From an uncultured Allorhizobium sp. (GTDB lineage Bacteria > Pseudomonadota > Alphaproteobacteria > Rhizobiales > Rhizobiaceae): a stretch of 64,000 nucleotides of DNA. The translations under genes were made by a program, and so were the position numbers. Under the pieces are notes generated by a model that ran no database searches, was not told where the DNA came from, and worked only from the letters and a program-made list of their open reading frames with translations. Positions 1-10,229 of the stretch are shown in pieces. The first letter of the stretch is position 1. Every line of letters begins with the position of its first letter. Where the stretch lies: NCBI GenBank assembly GCA_958439205.1, contig OY288189.1, positions 699,960-763,959 on the forward strand. The letters are read 5' to 3'.

Positions 1-147
1 GCATTTCCGAGGGGCAGAAGAGGCTTCTGTCAGGCGCGATCAACTTCGATCTCGCCAATGCCGGCCTGTCCGGCCTGCCGCTGCCGATGCTGCGGCCCGA
101 AAGCGCTTTGCTCCTCGAACTCATTCCTTCAAAGGGAGGCAATACCC

Positions 148-155
<8 letters not shown>
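1..155 (+). CDS. C-terminal end of a glycoside hydrolase, possibly GH36 alpha-galactosidase (partial)
   Basis: The third forward frame is open from the window edge to a TGA at 153-155 and encodes about 50 residues, ending in a stretch with GL, LP and PESALLLEL. That pattern resembles the C-terminal beta-domain of GH36 alpha-galactosidases, but the match is from memory on a short tail and is tentative. The stop overlaps the ATG of the next gene (148-150) by 8 bases, so the two are translationally coupled. With the following ABC ATPase and GH42 beta-galactosidase this fits a galactoside uptake and hydrolysis operon. The 5' part lies outside the window. Confidence 0.5.
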
Positions 156-1238
<1,083 letters not shown>

Positions 1239-1239
<1 letters not shown>

Positions 1240-3170
1240 TGCTGGGCGTCTGCTACTATCCGGAACACTGGGACGAAAGCCGGTGGCGAACCGACGCGCG
1301 CCGGATGCGCGAACTCGGCATTTCTTTCGTGCGTATCGGTGAATTCGCCTGGTCTCGCCTGGAGCCCTCGCGCGGTACCTTCACGTTTGAATGGCTCGAC
1401 CGGGCGATCGACGTGCTGCACGAAGCGGGCCTCAAGGTCGTGCTGGGAACGCCGACCGCGACCCCGCCCAAGTGGCTTGTGGACGAATGCCCTGACATCA
1501 TCCCCTATGACGAACAGGGCCGCCCGCGCGGTTTCGGGTCGCGTCGCCATTACACCTTCTCATCGGAGACCTGGTGGAAGGAGAGCGCCCGGATCGTCGA
1601 GATCGTTGCCAAGCGCTACGGGACCCATCCCGGTATCGTCGGCTGGCAGACCGATAACGAATATGGCTGCCATGACACGACCCTCTCCTGGGGCCCTGAA
1701 GATCTGAAGAGCTTCAAGCGCTGGCTGCGTCTGCGTTACCAGTCGACTGACCAGCTGAACGAGGCCTGGGGTTCGGTCTTCTGGTCGATGGAGCTCAATA
1801 GTTTCGACGACGTGGCGCTGCCGAACCTGACGGTGACCGAGCCGAACCCGGCGACGCGTCTCGACTTCTGGCGTTTCCATTCGGATCAGGTCGCGGCCTA
1901 TGACAAGATGCAGTGCGAGATCATCCGCAAGCATTCGCCCGACCGCTGGATCACCCATAACTTCATGGGCTTCGTCTCGGATTTCGACCACTTCAAGGTC
2001 GGCGACAATCTCGATCTCGCCTCCTGGGACAGCTATCCAATCGGTTTCGTCGAGAAGTTTCCCTTCACCGAAGACGAGCGCAATCGCTGGGCCGAGACTT
2101 CGCATCCAGATATCGCGCCCTATCACCACGATCTCTACCGCGCCGTCGGCAAGGGTCGCTTCTGGGTGATGGAGCAGCAGCCTGGTCCGGTGAACTGGGC
2201 GCCGTGGAACCCCGTGCCGAAACCCGGCATGGTGCGTCTGTGGACCTGGGAGGCGCTGGCGCATGGCGCTGATGTCGTCAGCTATTTCCGCTGGCGCCAG
2301 GCGCCCTTTGCGCAGGAACAGATGCATGCCGGTCTGAACCTGCCCGGCCTCGACGAGTGGTCGCCCGGCGGTAAGGAAGCCATGCAGGTCTCAGACGAGC
2401 TGGCCGCCCTCGGCGCGCTTCCCGAGACGAGCAAGGCGCCTGTCGCGCTGGTCTTCGATTACCAGAGCTACTGGTCGACGATGATCCAGCCGCAGGGCAA
2501 GGACTTCCGCTATGAGGAACTGTGCTTCCGCTGGTATGAGGCACTGCGCCATCTCGGCCTCAATGTCGATTTCGTCCGTCCGGGCGCGTCGCTTGAGGGT
2601 TATCCGCTTGTTGTCGTGCCCTGCATGACGGAAGTCACCGAAGCCGCACGGGCCGAGCTTGAGAAGGCCAAGGGTGTCGTCGTGATCGGTGCCCGCACGG
2701 GTTCGCGCGACCGCAATTTCCGCATCCCGGAAAACCTGCCGCCGGGTCCGCTCGGCAGCCTGACGGGCAATCGCGTGATCCAGGTTTCCTCGATGCGCCC
2801 CGGGCTTGAGGATGGCGTTTCCGGTGCGGTTTCGGGCGGTGCGATCCGTTGGCGGGAATATTTGGAGACATCGGCTTCGGTTCTCGCCACTTTCGAGAAC
2901 GGCGATCCGGCGCTCACCGAGAATGGCAATGTGCTCTACCTCGCCTGCTGGGCGGATTCCGGGCTGCTTGCTGACGTACTCGAGCTTGCAACGAAGAAGG
3001 CTGATGTCCCGACGCTGCCGGTCCCAGATACGATCCGCATCCGTCGCCGCGGCGATCTCGTCTTCGCCTTTAATTACGGAACGGAAGACTGGACGCTCCC
3101 TGAAGGTGCCGATCCAGTGCTTGGCGAGAGCGTGCTGAAACCGCAGGCCGTCGCCGCCTGGCGCGGGTAA
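1239..3170 (+). CDS. Beta-galactosidase, glycoside hydrolase family 42
   Basis: A 643-residue GH42 enzyme that hydrolyses terminal beta-D-galactosides. The N-terminal TIM barrel opens with GVCYYPEHW, the family signature. The predicted acid/base Glu is E141 in TDNEYG and the nucleophile is E312 in VMEQQPG. A trimerisation domain and a small C-terminal beta-domain follow, and the length is typical (640-690). There is no signal peptide, so it is cytoplasmic and acts on imported sugar. Its ATG overlaps the TAA of the ABC ATPase gene (TAATG), giving tight coupling, and a strong hairpin terminator follows at 3184. GH42 members vary in preference between lactose, galacto-oligosaccharides and plant arabinogalactan fragments; the sequence alone does not decide. 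Confidence 0.93.
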
Positions 3171-3183
3171 TTCCGAATGTTTG

Positions 3184-3214
3184 AAAGGGCCGGCGTCATG
3201 CCGGCCCTTTCCGT
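3184..3214 (+). terminator. Rho-independent terminator of the galactosidase operon
   Basis: A perfect 11-bp stem (AAAGGGCCGGC at 3184-3194 against 3200-3210) with loop GTCAT, followed by a short T-containing run. It lies 13 bases after the beta-galactosidase stop. Confidence 0.8.
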
Positions 3215-3289
3215 TTGTCGTGCAGCTCGCACGGAACTCATCCATCGCTCACCGGTTTGCCCTTGGACATCGCTACAAGGAGCAAGCCC

Positions 3290-4147
3290 ATGGCCGACTA
3301 TCCGACACCCCCATTTTCGCAGAAGAAACTCCCGATGCCGGGACGCACCTCGGATATGACGCCGAGGCCTGATCATGGCGAGGAGAGTTACAAGGGGTCG
3401 GGCAAGCTCGAAGGGCTTAAGGCGATCATCACCGGTGGCGACAGCGGGATCGGGCGTGCCGTGGCAATCGCCTATGCCCGTGAAGGCGCCGATGTTCTGA
3501 TTTCCTATCTCGATGAAGACGAGGACGCGAAAGAGACGGCTCGCTGGGTCGAGAAGGCGGGGCGCAAGGCTGTGCTTGTGCGAGGGGACATCCAGAGCGC
3601 CGAGCATTGCAGGCAGATGGTCGACACGGCGGCTCGTGAACTGGGCGGCATCGACATTCTGGTCAACAACGCTGCCCATCAGGCCACGTTCGACGACATT
3701 ACCGAGATCCCGGACGAGGAGTGGGAACTGACGTTTCGGGTCAATATCTACGCGATGTTCTATCTGACCAAGGCCGCCGTGCCGCATATGACGAATGGCG
3801 GGTCGATCATCAACACCGCTTCGATCAATTCCGACAGCCCCAATCCGTCATTGCTCGCCTATGCCACGACCAAGGGCGCGATCCAGAATTTCACGGCGGG
3901 TCTTGCGCAGATGCTGGCGGAGAAGAAGATCCGTGCCAACACGGTTGCACCCGGGCCAATCTGGACACCCCTCATCCCGTCAACCATGCCGGAGGAGTCG
4001 GTGAAGAACTTCGGCAAGCAGGTGCCGATGGGACGCCCCGGGCAGCCCGCGGAATTGCAGACAGCCTATGTGATGCTGGCAGACCCGCTTTCGAGCTACG
4101 TCTCCGGCGCGACCATCGCTGTTACCGGCGGCAAGCCGATCCTCTGA
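3290..4147 (+). CDS. SDR-family NAD(P)-dependent oxidoreductase (YghA / general stress protein 39 group)
   Basis: A 285-residue short-chain dehydrogenase. A 40-residue proline-rich N-terminal extension (YPTPPF...) precedes the Rossmann motif TGGDSGIG (48-55). The NNA motif is near 126, and the catalytic set is S178, Y191 and K195 (YATTK). The extension and GGDSGIG are characteristic of the YghA/YhdF/GSP39 group, whose physiological substrates are mostly unknown and which is often stress-induced. The start is the ATG at 3290, with AAGGAG about 8 bases upstream; an in-frame start at 3215 would lie inside the spacer. The gene stands alone after the 3184 terminator. Confidence 0.88.
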   Translation: MADYPTPPFSQKKLPMPGRTSDMTPRPDHGEESYKGSGKLEGLKAIITGGDSGIGRAVAIAYAREGADVLISYLDEDEDAKETARWVEKAGRKAVLVRGDIQSAEHCRQMVDTAARELGGIDILVNNAAHQATFDDITEIPDEEWELTFRVNIYAMFYLTKAAVPHMTNGGSIINTASINSDSPNPSLLAYATTKGAIQNFTAGLAQMLAEKKIRANTVAPGPIWTPLIPSTMPEESVKNFGKQVPMGRPGQPAELQTAYVMLADPLSSYVSGATIAVTGGKPIL

Positions 4148-4197
4148 GGGGTTGTTGATCCAAACGACTGTCGCTTGCCTTTCACAGAAGGCGTGGC

Positions 4198-5016
4198 ATG
4201 GTTCCGGTCATGCGCAAAGTGATTTTGATCGTTCTCGACGGGCTGCGTTACGACGTGGCCCGTACCTGTCTAGGCTATATGGAAGGCCTCGTTGCGGCCG
4301 GCCGGGCTGATGTCCGCAAGCTGACTTGCGAACTGCCGGCCATGTCCAGGCCACTTTACGAAACCTTGCTGACGGGACGTCGGCCCGTGGATCACGGCGT
4401 GGTCAGCAATGGGGTGGTGCGTCGGTCGAGCGGTGACAATCTCTTCGGCCGGGTCCGGGCACAGGGTAAGACCACCGCTGCGGCTGCCTATCACTGGGTC
4501 TCGGAACTCTATGTCTCCTGCCCGTTTGACCGCCATCGCGACCGCATCCTGGTCGATGGCACCGGAGACATTACACACGGCCTGTTCTACTGGGACGACG
4601 CCTACCCGGACAGCCATCTCTTCGCCGATGCCGAATGGCTGATCCAGGCCAAGGCGCCGGACTTTCTCTTGCTCCATCCGATGAATGTCGACGATGCCGG
4701 TCATAAACACGGGGGCGACAGCGTCGGGTATCGAAATGCAGCGCGCCTGCAGGGCGACCTTCTTGCGCGACATCTGCCGGCCTGGATTGAGGCCGGTTAT
4801 ACGGTGATCGTCACCGCCGATCATGGCATGGGTGACGATGGCAATCATGCGGGGCCGACGCCCCAGGAGACCGAAGTGCCGTTTTATACGGTCGGTTTCC
4901 GGCTCGATCGCGCTGCACCTATCAAGCAAACCGAGATTGCGGGGCTCATCTGCCGGCTGATGGAGATCGATCCCGGTCAGATGCCGGCCTTCTCGGATGC
5001 CGTTGATCCCATCTGA
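4198..5016 (+). CDS. Alkaline phosphatase superfamily hydrolase (type I phosphodiesterase/nucleotide pyrophosphatase-like)
   Basis: A 272-residue metallohydrolase. The superfamily metal ligands can be read in order: D14 in VLDGLRYD, the nucleophile region PAMSRP (S50), the D165-D166/H169 group in NVDDAGHKH, D208-H209 in TADHGMG, and H217. This fits the phosphodiesterase/nucleotide-pyrophosphatase branch. There is no signal peptide, so it is probably cytoplasmic, which is unusual for secreted phosphatases but common for these compact members. ATG 4198 has GAAGG about 7 bases upstream; ATG 4210 is an alternative. The neighbouring SDRs give no clear pathway and the substrate is unknown. Confidence 0.8.
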   Translation: MVPVMRKVILIVLDGLRYDVARTCLGYMEGLVAAGRADVRKLTCELPAMSRPLYETLLTGRRPVDHGVVSNGVVRRSSGDNLFGRVRAQGKTTAAAAYHWVSELYVSCPFDRHRDRILVDGTGDITHGLFYWDDAYPDSHLFADAEWLIQAKAPDFLLLHPMNVDDAGHKHGGDSVGYRNAARLQGDLLARHLPAWIEAGYTVIVTADHGMGDDGNHAGPTPQETEVPFYTVGFRLDRAAPIKQTEIAGLICRLMEIDPGQMPAFSDAVDPI

Positions 5017-5084
5017 GACAATCTGTTCCTGATCCGGTCGGGCTGCCTGCCGTAATGGGTAGTAATGACCTGCAGGAGTTTGCG

Positions 5085-5801
5085 ATGTCCGACTTTTCTG
5101 GAATGACCTCCCTCAACCCCGGCTACCGTGCACTTGTGCTCGGGGCGAGTGGAGGGATCGGTGGCGCTTTCGTCGCGGCGATCAAGGCTGACCCCGCCTG
5201 TGGCTCCGTCGTTGAACTATCGCGCAGCCGCGATGGCTTTGACATTACCGATGAAGCCAGCGTCAGCGCTGCAGCCGCCCGGCTTTCCGAGGCTGAGTTG
5301 AAGTTCGATCTCGTCATCTGCGCCACGGGTGCGCTCGTGATCGACGGCAATGGTCCGGAAAAGACGATCAAGGCAATCCAGGCGGATGTGATGGCGGCGC
5401 AGTTTGCGCTGAACGCAATCGGACCGGCGCTCGCGCTGAAGTATTTCGGGCCTCTCTTGTCCAATGAAGGCAAGAGCGTATTCGCGACGCTTTCGGCGCG
5501 GGTCGGCTCAATCGGTGATAACAAGCTCGGCGGTTGGATTTCCTATCGTTCGGCCAAGGCAGCGCTCAACCAGATCACCCGCACGTCTGCGATCGAAATC
5601 GCCCGGTTACGGCAGAAGGGCGTGGTCGTCACCCTGCATCCGGGTTCTGTGGATACCGGCTTCTCGGGTGGCTTTTCCAAGGGGCATGACCGGATCCAGC
5701 CGTCCGAGAGCGTGGCCATGATGCTCTCCGTTCTGGATCGGCTTGAGCCGGCTCAGACGGGTGGCTTCTTCGCTTATGACGGCCAGCCGATCGAATGGTA
5801 A
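5085..5801 (+). CDS. SDR-family protein, C-factor (CsgA)-like
   Basis: A 238-residue short-chain dehydrogenase-like protein. The nucleotide-binding motif is LGASGGIGGAF, close to the N terminus, and the catalytic YxxxK is in YRSAKAA. The compact size and single-glycine-rich start match the C-factor group. Start chosen at ATG 5085, with CAGGAG at 5073-5078; an in-frame ATG at 5055 lacks a site. Its last 7 bases overlap the start of the photolyase gene, so the two are almost certainly cotranslated. Similar SDRs occur next to photolyase genes in other alphaproteobacteria, suggesting a light or oxidative-stress role (inference). Confidence 0.85.
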   Translation: MSDFSGMTSLNPGYRALVLGASGGIGGAFVAAIKADPACGSVVELSRSRDGFDITDEASVSAAAARLSEAELKFDLVICATGALVIDGNGPEKTIKAIQADVMAAQFALNAIGPALALKYFGPLLSNEGKSVFATLSARVGSIGDNKLGGWISYRSAKAALNQITRTSAIEIARLRQKGVVVTLHPGSVDTGFSGGFSKGHDRIQPSESVAMMLSVLDRLEPAQTGGFFAYDGQPIEW

Positions 5802-7333
5802 CGCCTTCCCGCATCCATCTGGTCCTCGGCGATCAGCTCAGCCATTCGCTGTCTGCCCTCGCCGATGCTGATCCGGAGACCTCGCTCGTTCTCATGGCGG
5901 AAGTCATGAGCGAGGCGACCTACGTCAAGCACCACAAGAAGAAGATCGCCTTTCTCTTCTCCGCCATGCGGCACTTCGCCGAGGAGTTGAGAGAGAAGGG
6001 TCTTCAGGTTCGTTATGTCACTCTCGACCATCCTGAAAACACGCAGAGCCTGAAGGGGGAACTGGCCCGCGCGCTTGCAGACGCCGCTGCAGCCTCCGTC
6101 GTCGTGACGGAATGCGGGGAGTGGCGTCTGGCGGAGGATATGCGCGGATGGGAAGCGTCCCTCGGTGTGCCGGTCGAGATCCGCGACGATGATCGCTTTC
6201 TCTGTTCCATCGAAGACTTCCGGGACTGGCGTAAAGGCCGCAAGCAGCTGCGCATGGAGTATTTCTATCGCGACATGCGCCGGCGTCACCGGGTGCTTCT
6301 GGAAGGCGAGGATCCTGTCGGCGGCAAATGGAATTTCGATGCCGAGAACCGCAAGCCACCGGCCGAGGGGCTGAAGGGGCCGAAGCGCATCAGCCACGCC
6401 AAGGATGCGATCACGACATCCGTAATGGCGATGGTCGAGGAACGCTTTGCCACGCATATGGGCTCGCTCGAAAGCTTCCATTTTGCGATGACTGCTGCCC
6501 AGGCCGAGAAAGAGCTCCAGCAGTTCATCGACGAGATCCTGCCCACTTTCGGCGACTATCAGGACGCGATGGTGAAGGGCGAGCCCTATCTCTACCACTC
6601 GCTGATCTCATCCTACGTCAATGCCGGCCTGCTTCTTCCGATCGACGTCATCCGCCGCGCGGAGGCGGCGTGGTTCGAGGGACGGGCGCCGCTGAATGCC
6701 GTCGAGGGCTTTATCCGGCAGATCCTCGGCTGGCGCGAATATGTGCGCGGCATCTATTGGACCGAGATGCCCGACTATGCCGGTCTCAACCATCTTGTCG
6801 CCTCGCGTCCGCTGCCGCAGATGTACTGGACGGCCAAGACCGACATGGCCTGTATGGCGGGTGCCATCGGCGATACGATCGAACACGCCTATTCGCACCA
6901 CATCCAGCGGCTGATGGTGACCGGCAACTTTGCCATGCTGGCCGGGATCAATCCGGTGCAAGTCTGCGAATGGTATCTCGCCGTCTATTCCGATGCCTAT
7001 GAGTGGGTCGAACTGCCCAATACGCTCGGGATGGCGCTCTATGGCGACGGGGGCATCATGGCGAGCAAGCCCTATGCGGCAAGCGGCAAGTACATTGACC
7101 GGATGAGCAATTTCTGCGGAGGCTGTCGCTACGACCCGAAACTGACGACAGGCCCGAAGGCCTGTCCGTTCAATGCGCTCTACTGGGATTTCCTCGATCG
7201 CAACACGGAGAAGCTCGCGCGCAATCCGCGGCTTTCGAACATGTATGCGACGTGGCGGCGGATGGATCCGTTCAAGCAGGACGCCATCCGCAAGCACGCC
7301 GCTCAGGTGCTGGAGACCCTCGATACGCTCTGA
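5795..7333 (+). CDS. phrB: Fe-S bacterial cryptochrome/(6-4) photolyase
   Basis: A 512-residue flavoprotein that uses light to repair (6-4) pyrimidine photoproducts. Four cysteines, C353, C441, C444 and C457 (the last three in CGGC...ACPF), reproduce exactly the spacing of the [4Fe-4S] ligands of Agrobacterium PhrB (350, 438, 441, 454). The HHIQR motif holds H369, equivalent to the PhrB catalytic histidine. The N-terminal half (HLVLGDQL) is the alpha/beta antenna domain that binds a lumazine in characterised members; the C-terminal half binds FAD. Length is close to PhrB. The start codon overlaps the upstream SDR by 7 bases. It converges with ndvA after a 13-base gap, with no obvious hairpin between them. 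Confidence 0.95.
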   Translation: MVTPSRIHLVLGDQLSHSLSALADADPETSLVLMAEVMSEATYVKHHKKKIAFLFSAMRHFAEELREKGLQVRYVTLDHPENTQSLKGELARALADAAAASVVVTECGEWRLAEDMRGWEASLGVPVEIRDDDRFLCSIEDFRDWRKGRKQLRMEYFYRDMRRRHRVLLEGEDPVGGKWNFDAENRKPPAEGLKGPKRISHAKDAITTSVMAMVEERFATHMGSLESFHFAMTAAQAEKELQQFIDEILPTFGDYQDAMVKGEPYLYHSLISSYVNAGLLLPIDVIRRAEAAWFEGRAPLNAVEGFIRQILGWREYVRGIYWTEMPDYAGLNHLVASRPLPQMYWTAKTDMACMAGAIGDTIEHAYSHHIQRLMVTGNFAMLAGINPVQVCEWYLAVYSDAYEWVELPNTLGMALYGDGGIMASKPYAASGKYIDRMSNFCGGCRYDPKLTTGPKACPFNALYWDFLDRNTEKLARNPRLSNMYATWRRMDPFKQDAIRKHAAQVLETLDTL

Positions 7334-7346
7334 GCGGTGGCGCCGT

Positions 7347-9092
7347 TCAGATCGCCGGGCTCGGCTCCTCCTTGAGCAGGCCGCTGGTCCGCAGAAGTGA
7401 AGTGAAGCGGCCACCGAGCGCGCTCAGCTGCTCGTAGTTGCCCATTTCGATGACCCGGCCGTGGTCGAGGAAGACGACGAGGTCGGCTTCACGGATGGTC
7501 GACAAACGGTGGGCGATGATGAAGGTCGTGCGGTTCTTGCGCAGCCGGTCGATGGCCTGTTTGACCCGGGCTTCGGTTTCGACGTCGAGCGCGCTGGTTG
7601 CTTCATCGAGCACGAGGATGGGGGCGTTCTTGAGGATCGCGCGAGCGATCGCAATGCGCTGGCGCTCACCGCCCGACAGGCGGTTGCCGCGCTCGCCGAC
7701 ATGGGTATCGTAGCCGATCATGCGGCTTTCGATGAAGTCGGTCGCTGCGGCTGCCTCTGCCGCCTGGATGATTTCTTCCTCGGTCGCGTCCTCGCGTCCC
7801 AGGCGGATGTTTTCCCGGATCGAGCGGTTCAGCAGGCCGGCATCCTGGAAGACTGTTGCAATCGCATGGCGCAGCGACTTGCGGGTCACCTTGGCGATGT
7901 CCTGGCCGTCGATCAGGATCTGGCCGGCTTGTGGATCATAGACGCGCTGCAGGAGATTGATCAGCGTCGTCTTGCCAGCCCCTGTCGGGCCAACAATGGC
8001 GACGGTCTGGCCCGCACCGACATGGAAGGAAATGTCGCGTACGCCCTGCGTGGTGGAGGCGAAATCGAAGCAGACATCGCGGAATTCGACGTCGCCGCGC
8101 ACCTGCTTGAGTTCGCCGGCGCCGACGCGCTCCTCGCGCTCCTGCACGGCGTCCTCCAGCTTGTAGAAGTCTTCGAGCTTGGAGCGTGCCTCGAAGATCT
8201 GGTTGATGAACGTGATCATCTGGTCAAGACGCGCGATCAGCAGGCCGGCAAAGCCAGTAAACGCGATGATGTCGCCGACCTTCAGCTCGCCCCGCTGAAC
8301 CAGCAGCGTGCCTATGACGAGAATGACGAGCATGGATAGTGTCGAGGCGATGCGGTTCAGCGCGCCAGCAAGCGCCCACCAGTCGAGGACCGGATACTGA
8401 GCCGACAGAAGGTTGGTCGTATACTGCTTGAGCGCGCGTGTTTCGGCTTCGATACGGTTGTAGCTGTGCAGCACGGACACGTTGCTGATCGAATCACTCA
8501 CATGGGAAAAGACCGTGTGATAATGGCTCTCCACGGAGGCCTGGCCTTCCTTCGTCCGGTTCATCACCGTCTTGCCGATGATGACATAGAGGACCGCCAG
8601 CACGATGAGGACGCATGTCAGCCGCACGTCCATCGAGAAGGCGGTGGGGATGAGCAAGGCCAGCGCCACGGCGGTTGCCAGATGCGTTCGCATGAATTCG
8701 AGCCACAGACCGAACAGTGTCTCACCGGCGCGCAGCAAGGTGTGAAGGGCGTTTGAGGTGCCGCGCTGGTGATGCCAGCTGAGCGGCATCGAAATGATCT
8801 TTTCGAAGGAGTCCGTCAGAAGGTCCGCGCGCCGGCCATGGGCCAGACGGTCCGCCTGTCTCGCCACGAGAACATAGGCGACCGTGTTGAAGACGCCGAA
8901 GCAACCCCATGCGATGAGGATGGTCGTTGCATCGCGCTTCTCGGAGATCGCATCGATGATGCGTCCGAAAAGAATCGGCTCCAGAATCGTAATGACTGCG
9001 AGCACGACGTTTGCGGCCACCACAAGCGATACCCGCAATCTGTAGCGTGCAAGATATTTCAGAGCCTTGAAATAAACCTGGAGCAGGGACAA
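7347..9092 (-). CDS. ndvA: Cyclic beta-1,2-glucan ABC exporter (ATPase/permease)
   Basis: A 581-residue half-transporter that exports cyclic beta-1,2-glucan to the periplasm (ChvA in Agrobacterium). The N-terminal membrane domain of about six helices spans 1-300 and includes the motif SMPLSWHHQRGTSNALHTLL, recognisable from NdvA proteins. The ATPase domain has Walker A GPTGAGKTT (368-376), signature LSGGE (472-476) and Walker B ILVLDEATSALD (492-503). It starts with TTG: MSLLQVY matches the Sinorhizobium NdvA start, and GAAGG lies about 10 bases upstream. It functions as a homodimer. Its partner synthase gene ndvB lies 4.7 kb away on the same strand, separated by luxR and pyc on the opposite strand. 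Confidence 0.95.
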   Translation of the reverse strand: MSLLQVYFKALKYLARYRLRVSLVVAANVVLAVITILEPILFGRIIDAISEKRDATTILIAWGCFGVFNTVAYVLVARQADRLAHGRRADLLTDSFEKIISMPLSWHHQRGTSNALHTLLRAGETLFGLWLEFMRTHLATAVALALLIPTAFSMDVRLTCVLIVLAVLYVIIGKTVMNRTKEGQASVESHYHTVFSHVSDSISNVSVLHSYNRIEAETRALKQYTTNLLSAQYPVLDWWALAGALNRIASTLSMLVILVIGTLLVQRGELKVGDIIAFTGFAGLLIARLDQMITFINQIFEARSKLEDFYKLEDAVQEREERVGAGELKQVRGDVEFRDVCFDFASTTQGVRDISFHVGAGQTVAIVGPTGAGKTTLINLLQRVYDPQAGQILIDGQDIAKVTRKSLRHAIATVFQDAGLLNRSIRENIRLGREDATEEEIIQAAEAAAATDFIESRMIGYDTHVGERGNRLSGGERQRIAIARAILKNAPILVLDEATSALDVETEARVKQAIDRLRKNRTTFIIAHRLSTIREADLVVFLDHGRVIEMGNYEQLSALGGRFTSLLRTSGLLKEEPSPAI

Positions 9093-9374
9093 GCTGTGTT
9101 ACCTTCGTGTTCGTTCTCGGTATGCGCCAAGACACTGTCTGGCCCGGTTGTTCCGCCGGTGTGGAGGATGCCTAATGCTACAGCGGATCCTCTGCAAGAT
9201 CCCGAGTTTGCGGAGCGGGTCGACCACGGCTCTCGCAGGCCAGAGTCGGTAGCAGGCTTTAAGCTTCCCATAACGCAATTTGACGATAAATGTTCATATT
9301 GCTCCGGGTGGTTGAAAAAAACGCTGCTCGTGGCTTTTTAATGGTATTTTAGCTGCGCATTTTGGAGAGACTTT
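9093..9374. promoter_or_regulatory. Divergent promoter region between ndvA and the luxR-type gene
   Basis: A 282-base non-coding gap between two divergent starts. The right half (9265-9374) is clearly richer in A and T than the surroundings, as expected of promoters. I could not identify a convincing lux box or a single best -35/-10 pair. A GGAGAGA site at 9364-9370 serves the GTG start at 9375. Confidence 0.5.
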
Positions 9375-10112
9375 GTGAACATCAATCAATTGCTGCATTT
9401 TTTGGTCATCGTTGATGAGTGCCGGACAGCGGCGGAAGTCATTACAGCGCTTGAGAAATTGGTTCGGTCCTACGGGTTCGACTATTATGGTGTGGTTCGG
9501 CAACCAAAACCGGACGAGAATCCGATGGAACTGGTGTTAACAGGGGTCTGGCCAGAAGGGTGGCCGCAGCTTTACATCGCGAAGAAATATGTGCTGATCG
9601 ATCCGACGATCCGCTATCTCGGCCAAGCCCAAGCCGGCTTCCACTGGCGGGAAGCGCTGCATGCCTTCCGCGCCGATCCGCATCGGAAGCGCATGGAGCG
9701 GATGCTCTCAGACAGCGTGCGTTTCGGTCTTGTGGATGGATACATCTTCCCCGTTCATGGACGCACCGGGCTTCTCGGCAACATGACTGTTGGCGGTCGC
9801 CCGATTGATCTGTCTCCCACCGAAGTGACGCTGTTCGATGCCGTCGCAAAAAAGGCTTACTGGCGTCTGCTCGAATTCAAGTTTGCTGGTGAGATCGAGC
9901 CTGCGAAACCGATCGATACGCGCATGACACGGCGTGAAATGGAAGTTCTGAACTATCTCGCGGATGGGCTGACCTCCAACGAGATCAGCAAGATCCTGAA
10001 GATCTCCAATCACACCGTCGACTGGTACATGAATGGTATTCAAGACAAACTAAATGCAAAAAATCGCCAGCATGTGGTTGCCCTGTCGTTTCGCCTCGGT
10101 CTGGTGACATAG
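9375..10112 (+). CDS. LuxR-family transcriptional regulator with autoinducer-binding domain (solo)
   Basis: A 245-residue regulator. The N-terminal autoinducer-binding domain keeps W63, Y67, D76, P77 and W91 with the same spacing as the invariant ligand-pocket residues of TraR (W57, Y61, D70, P71, W85), so it probably binds an acyl-homoserine lactone. The C-terminal GerE-type HTH (about 178-240) contains LTSNEISKILKISNHTV. The start is GTG at 9375 with GGAGAGA 4-10 bases upstream. No luxI-type synthase is present in the window, so it is a LuxR solo here. It reads away from ndvA and toward pyc. Its DNA looks somewhat less GC-rich than its neighbours. Targets are unknown; ndvA/pyc control is only suggested by position. 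Confidence 0.88.
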   Translation: MNINQLLHFLVIVDECRTAAEVITALEKLVRSYGFDYYGVVRQPKPDENPMELVLTGVWPEGWPQLYIAKKYVLIDPTIRYLGQAQAGFHWREALHAFRADPHRKRMERMLSDSVRFGLVDGYIFPVHGRTGLLGNMTVGGRPIDLSPTEVTLFDAVAKKAYWRLLEFKFAGEIEPAKPIDTRMTRREMEVLNYLADGLTSNEISKILKISNHTVDWYMNGIQDKLNAKNRQHVVALSFRLGLVT

Positions 10113-10229
10113 GCAAGGATTGAATCTTTCACGGGCCGCCCAAGGCAAATTGAACTTCCTAAAACAACGCGCTATGACTTTTCTTCGCAGGTGCACAATG
10201 CCCTGGCATATCGTTTTGGGGAGATCGAA

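Noticed and set aside
10191..10229. Extended pyc start at GTG 10191
   Set aside because: The extra 13 residues do not match rhizobial Pyc, and the TTG at 10230 has a good ribosome site.
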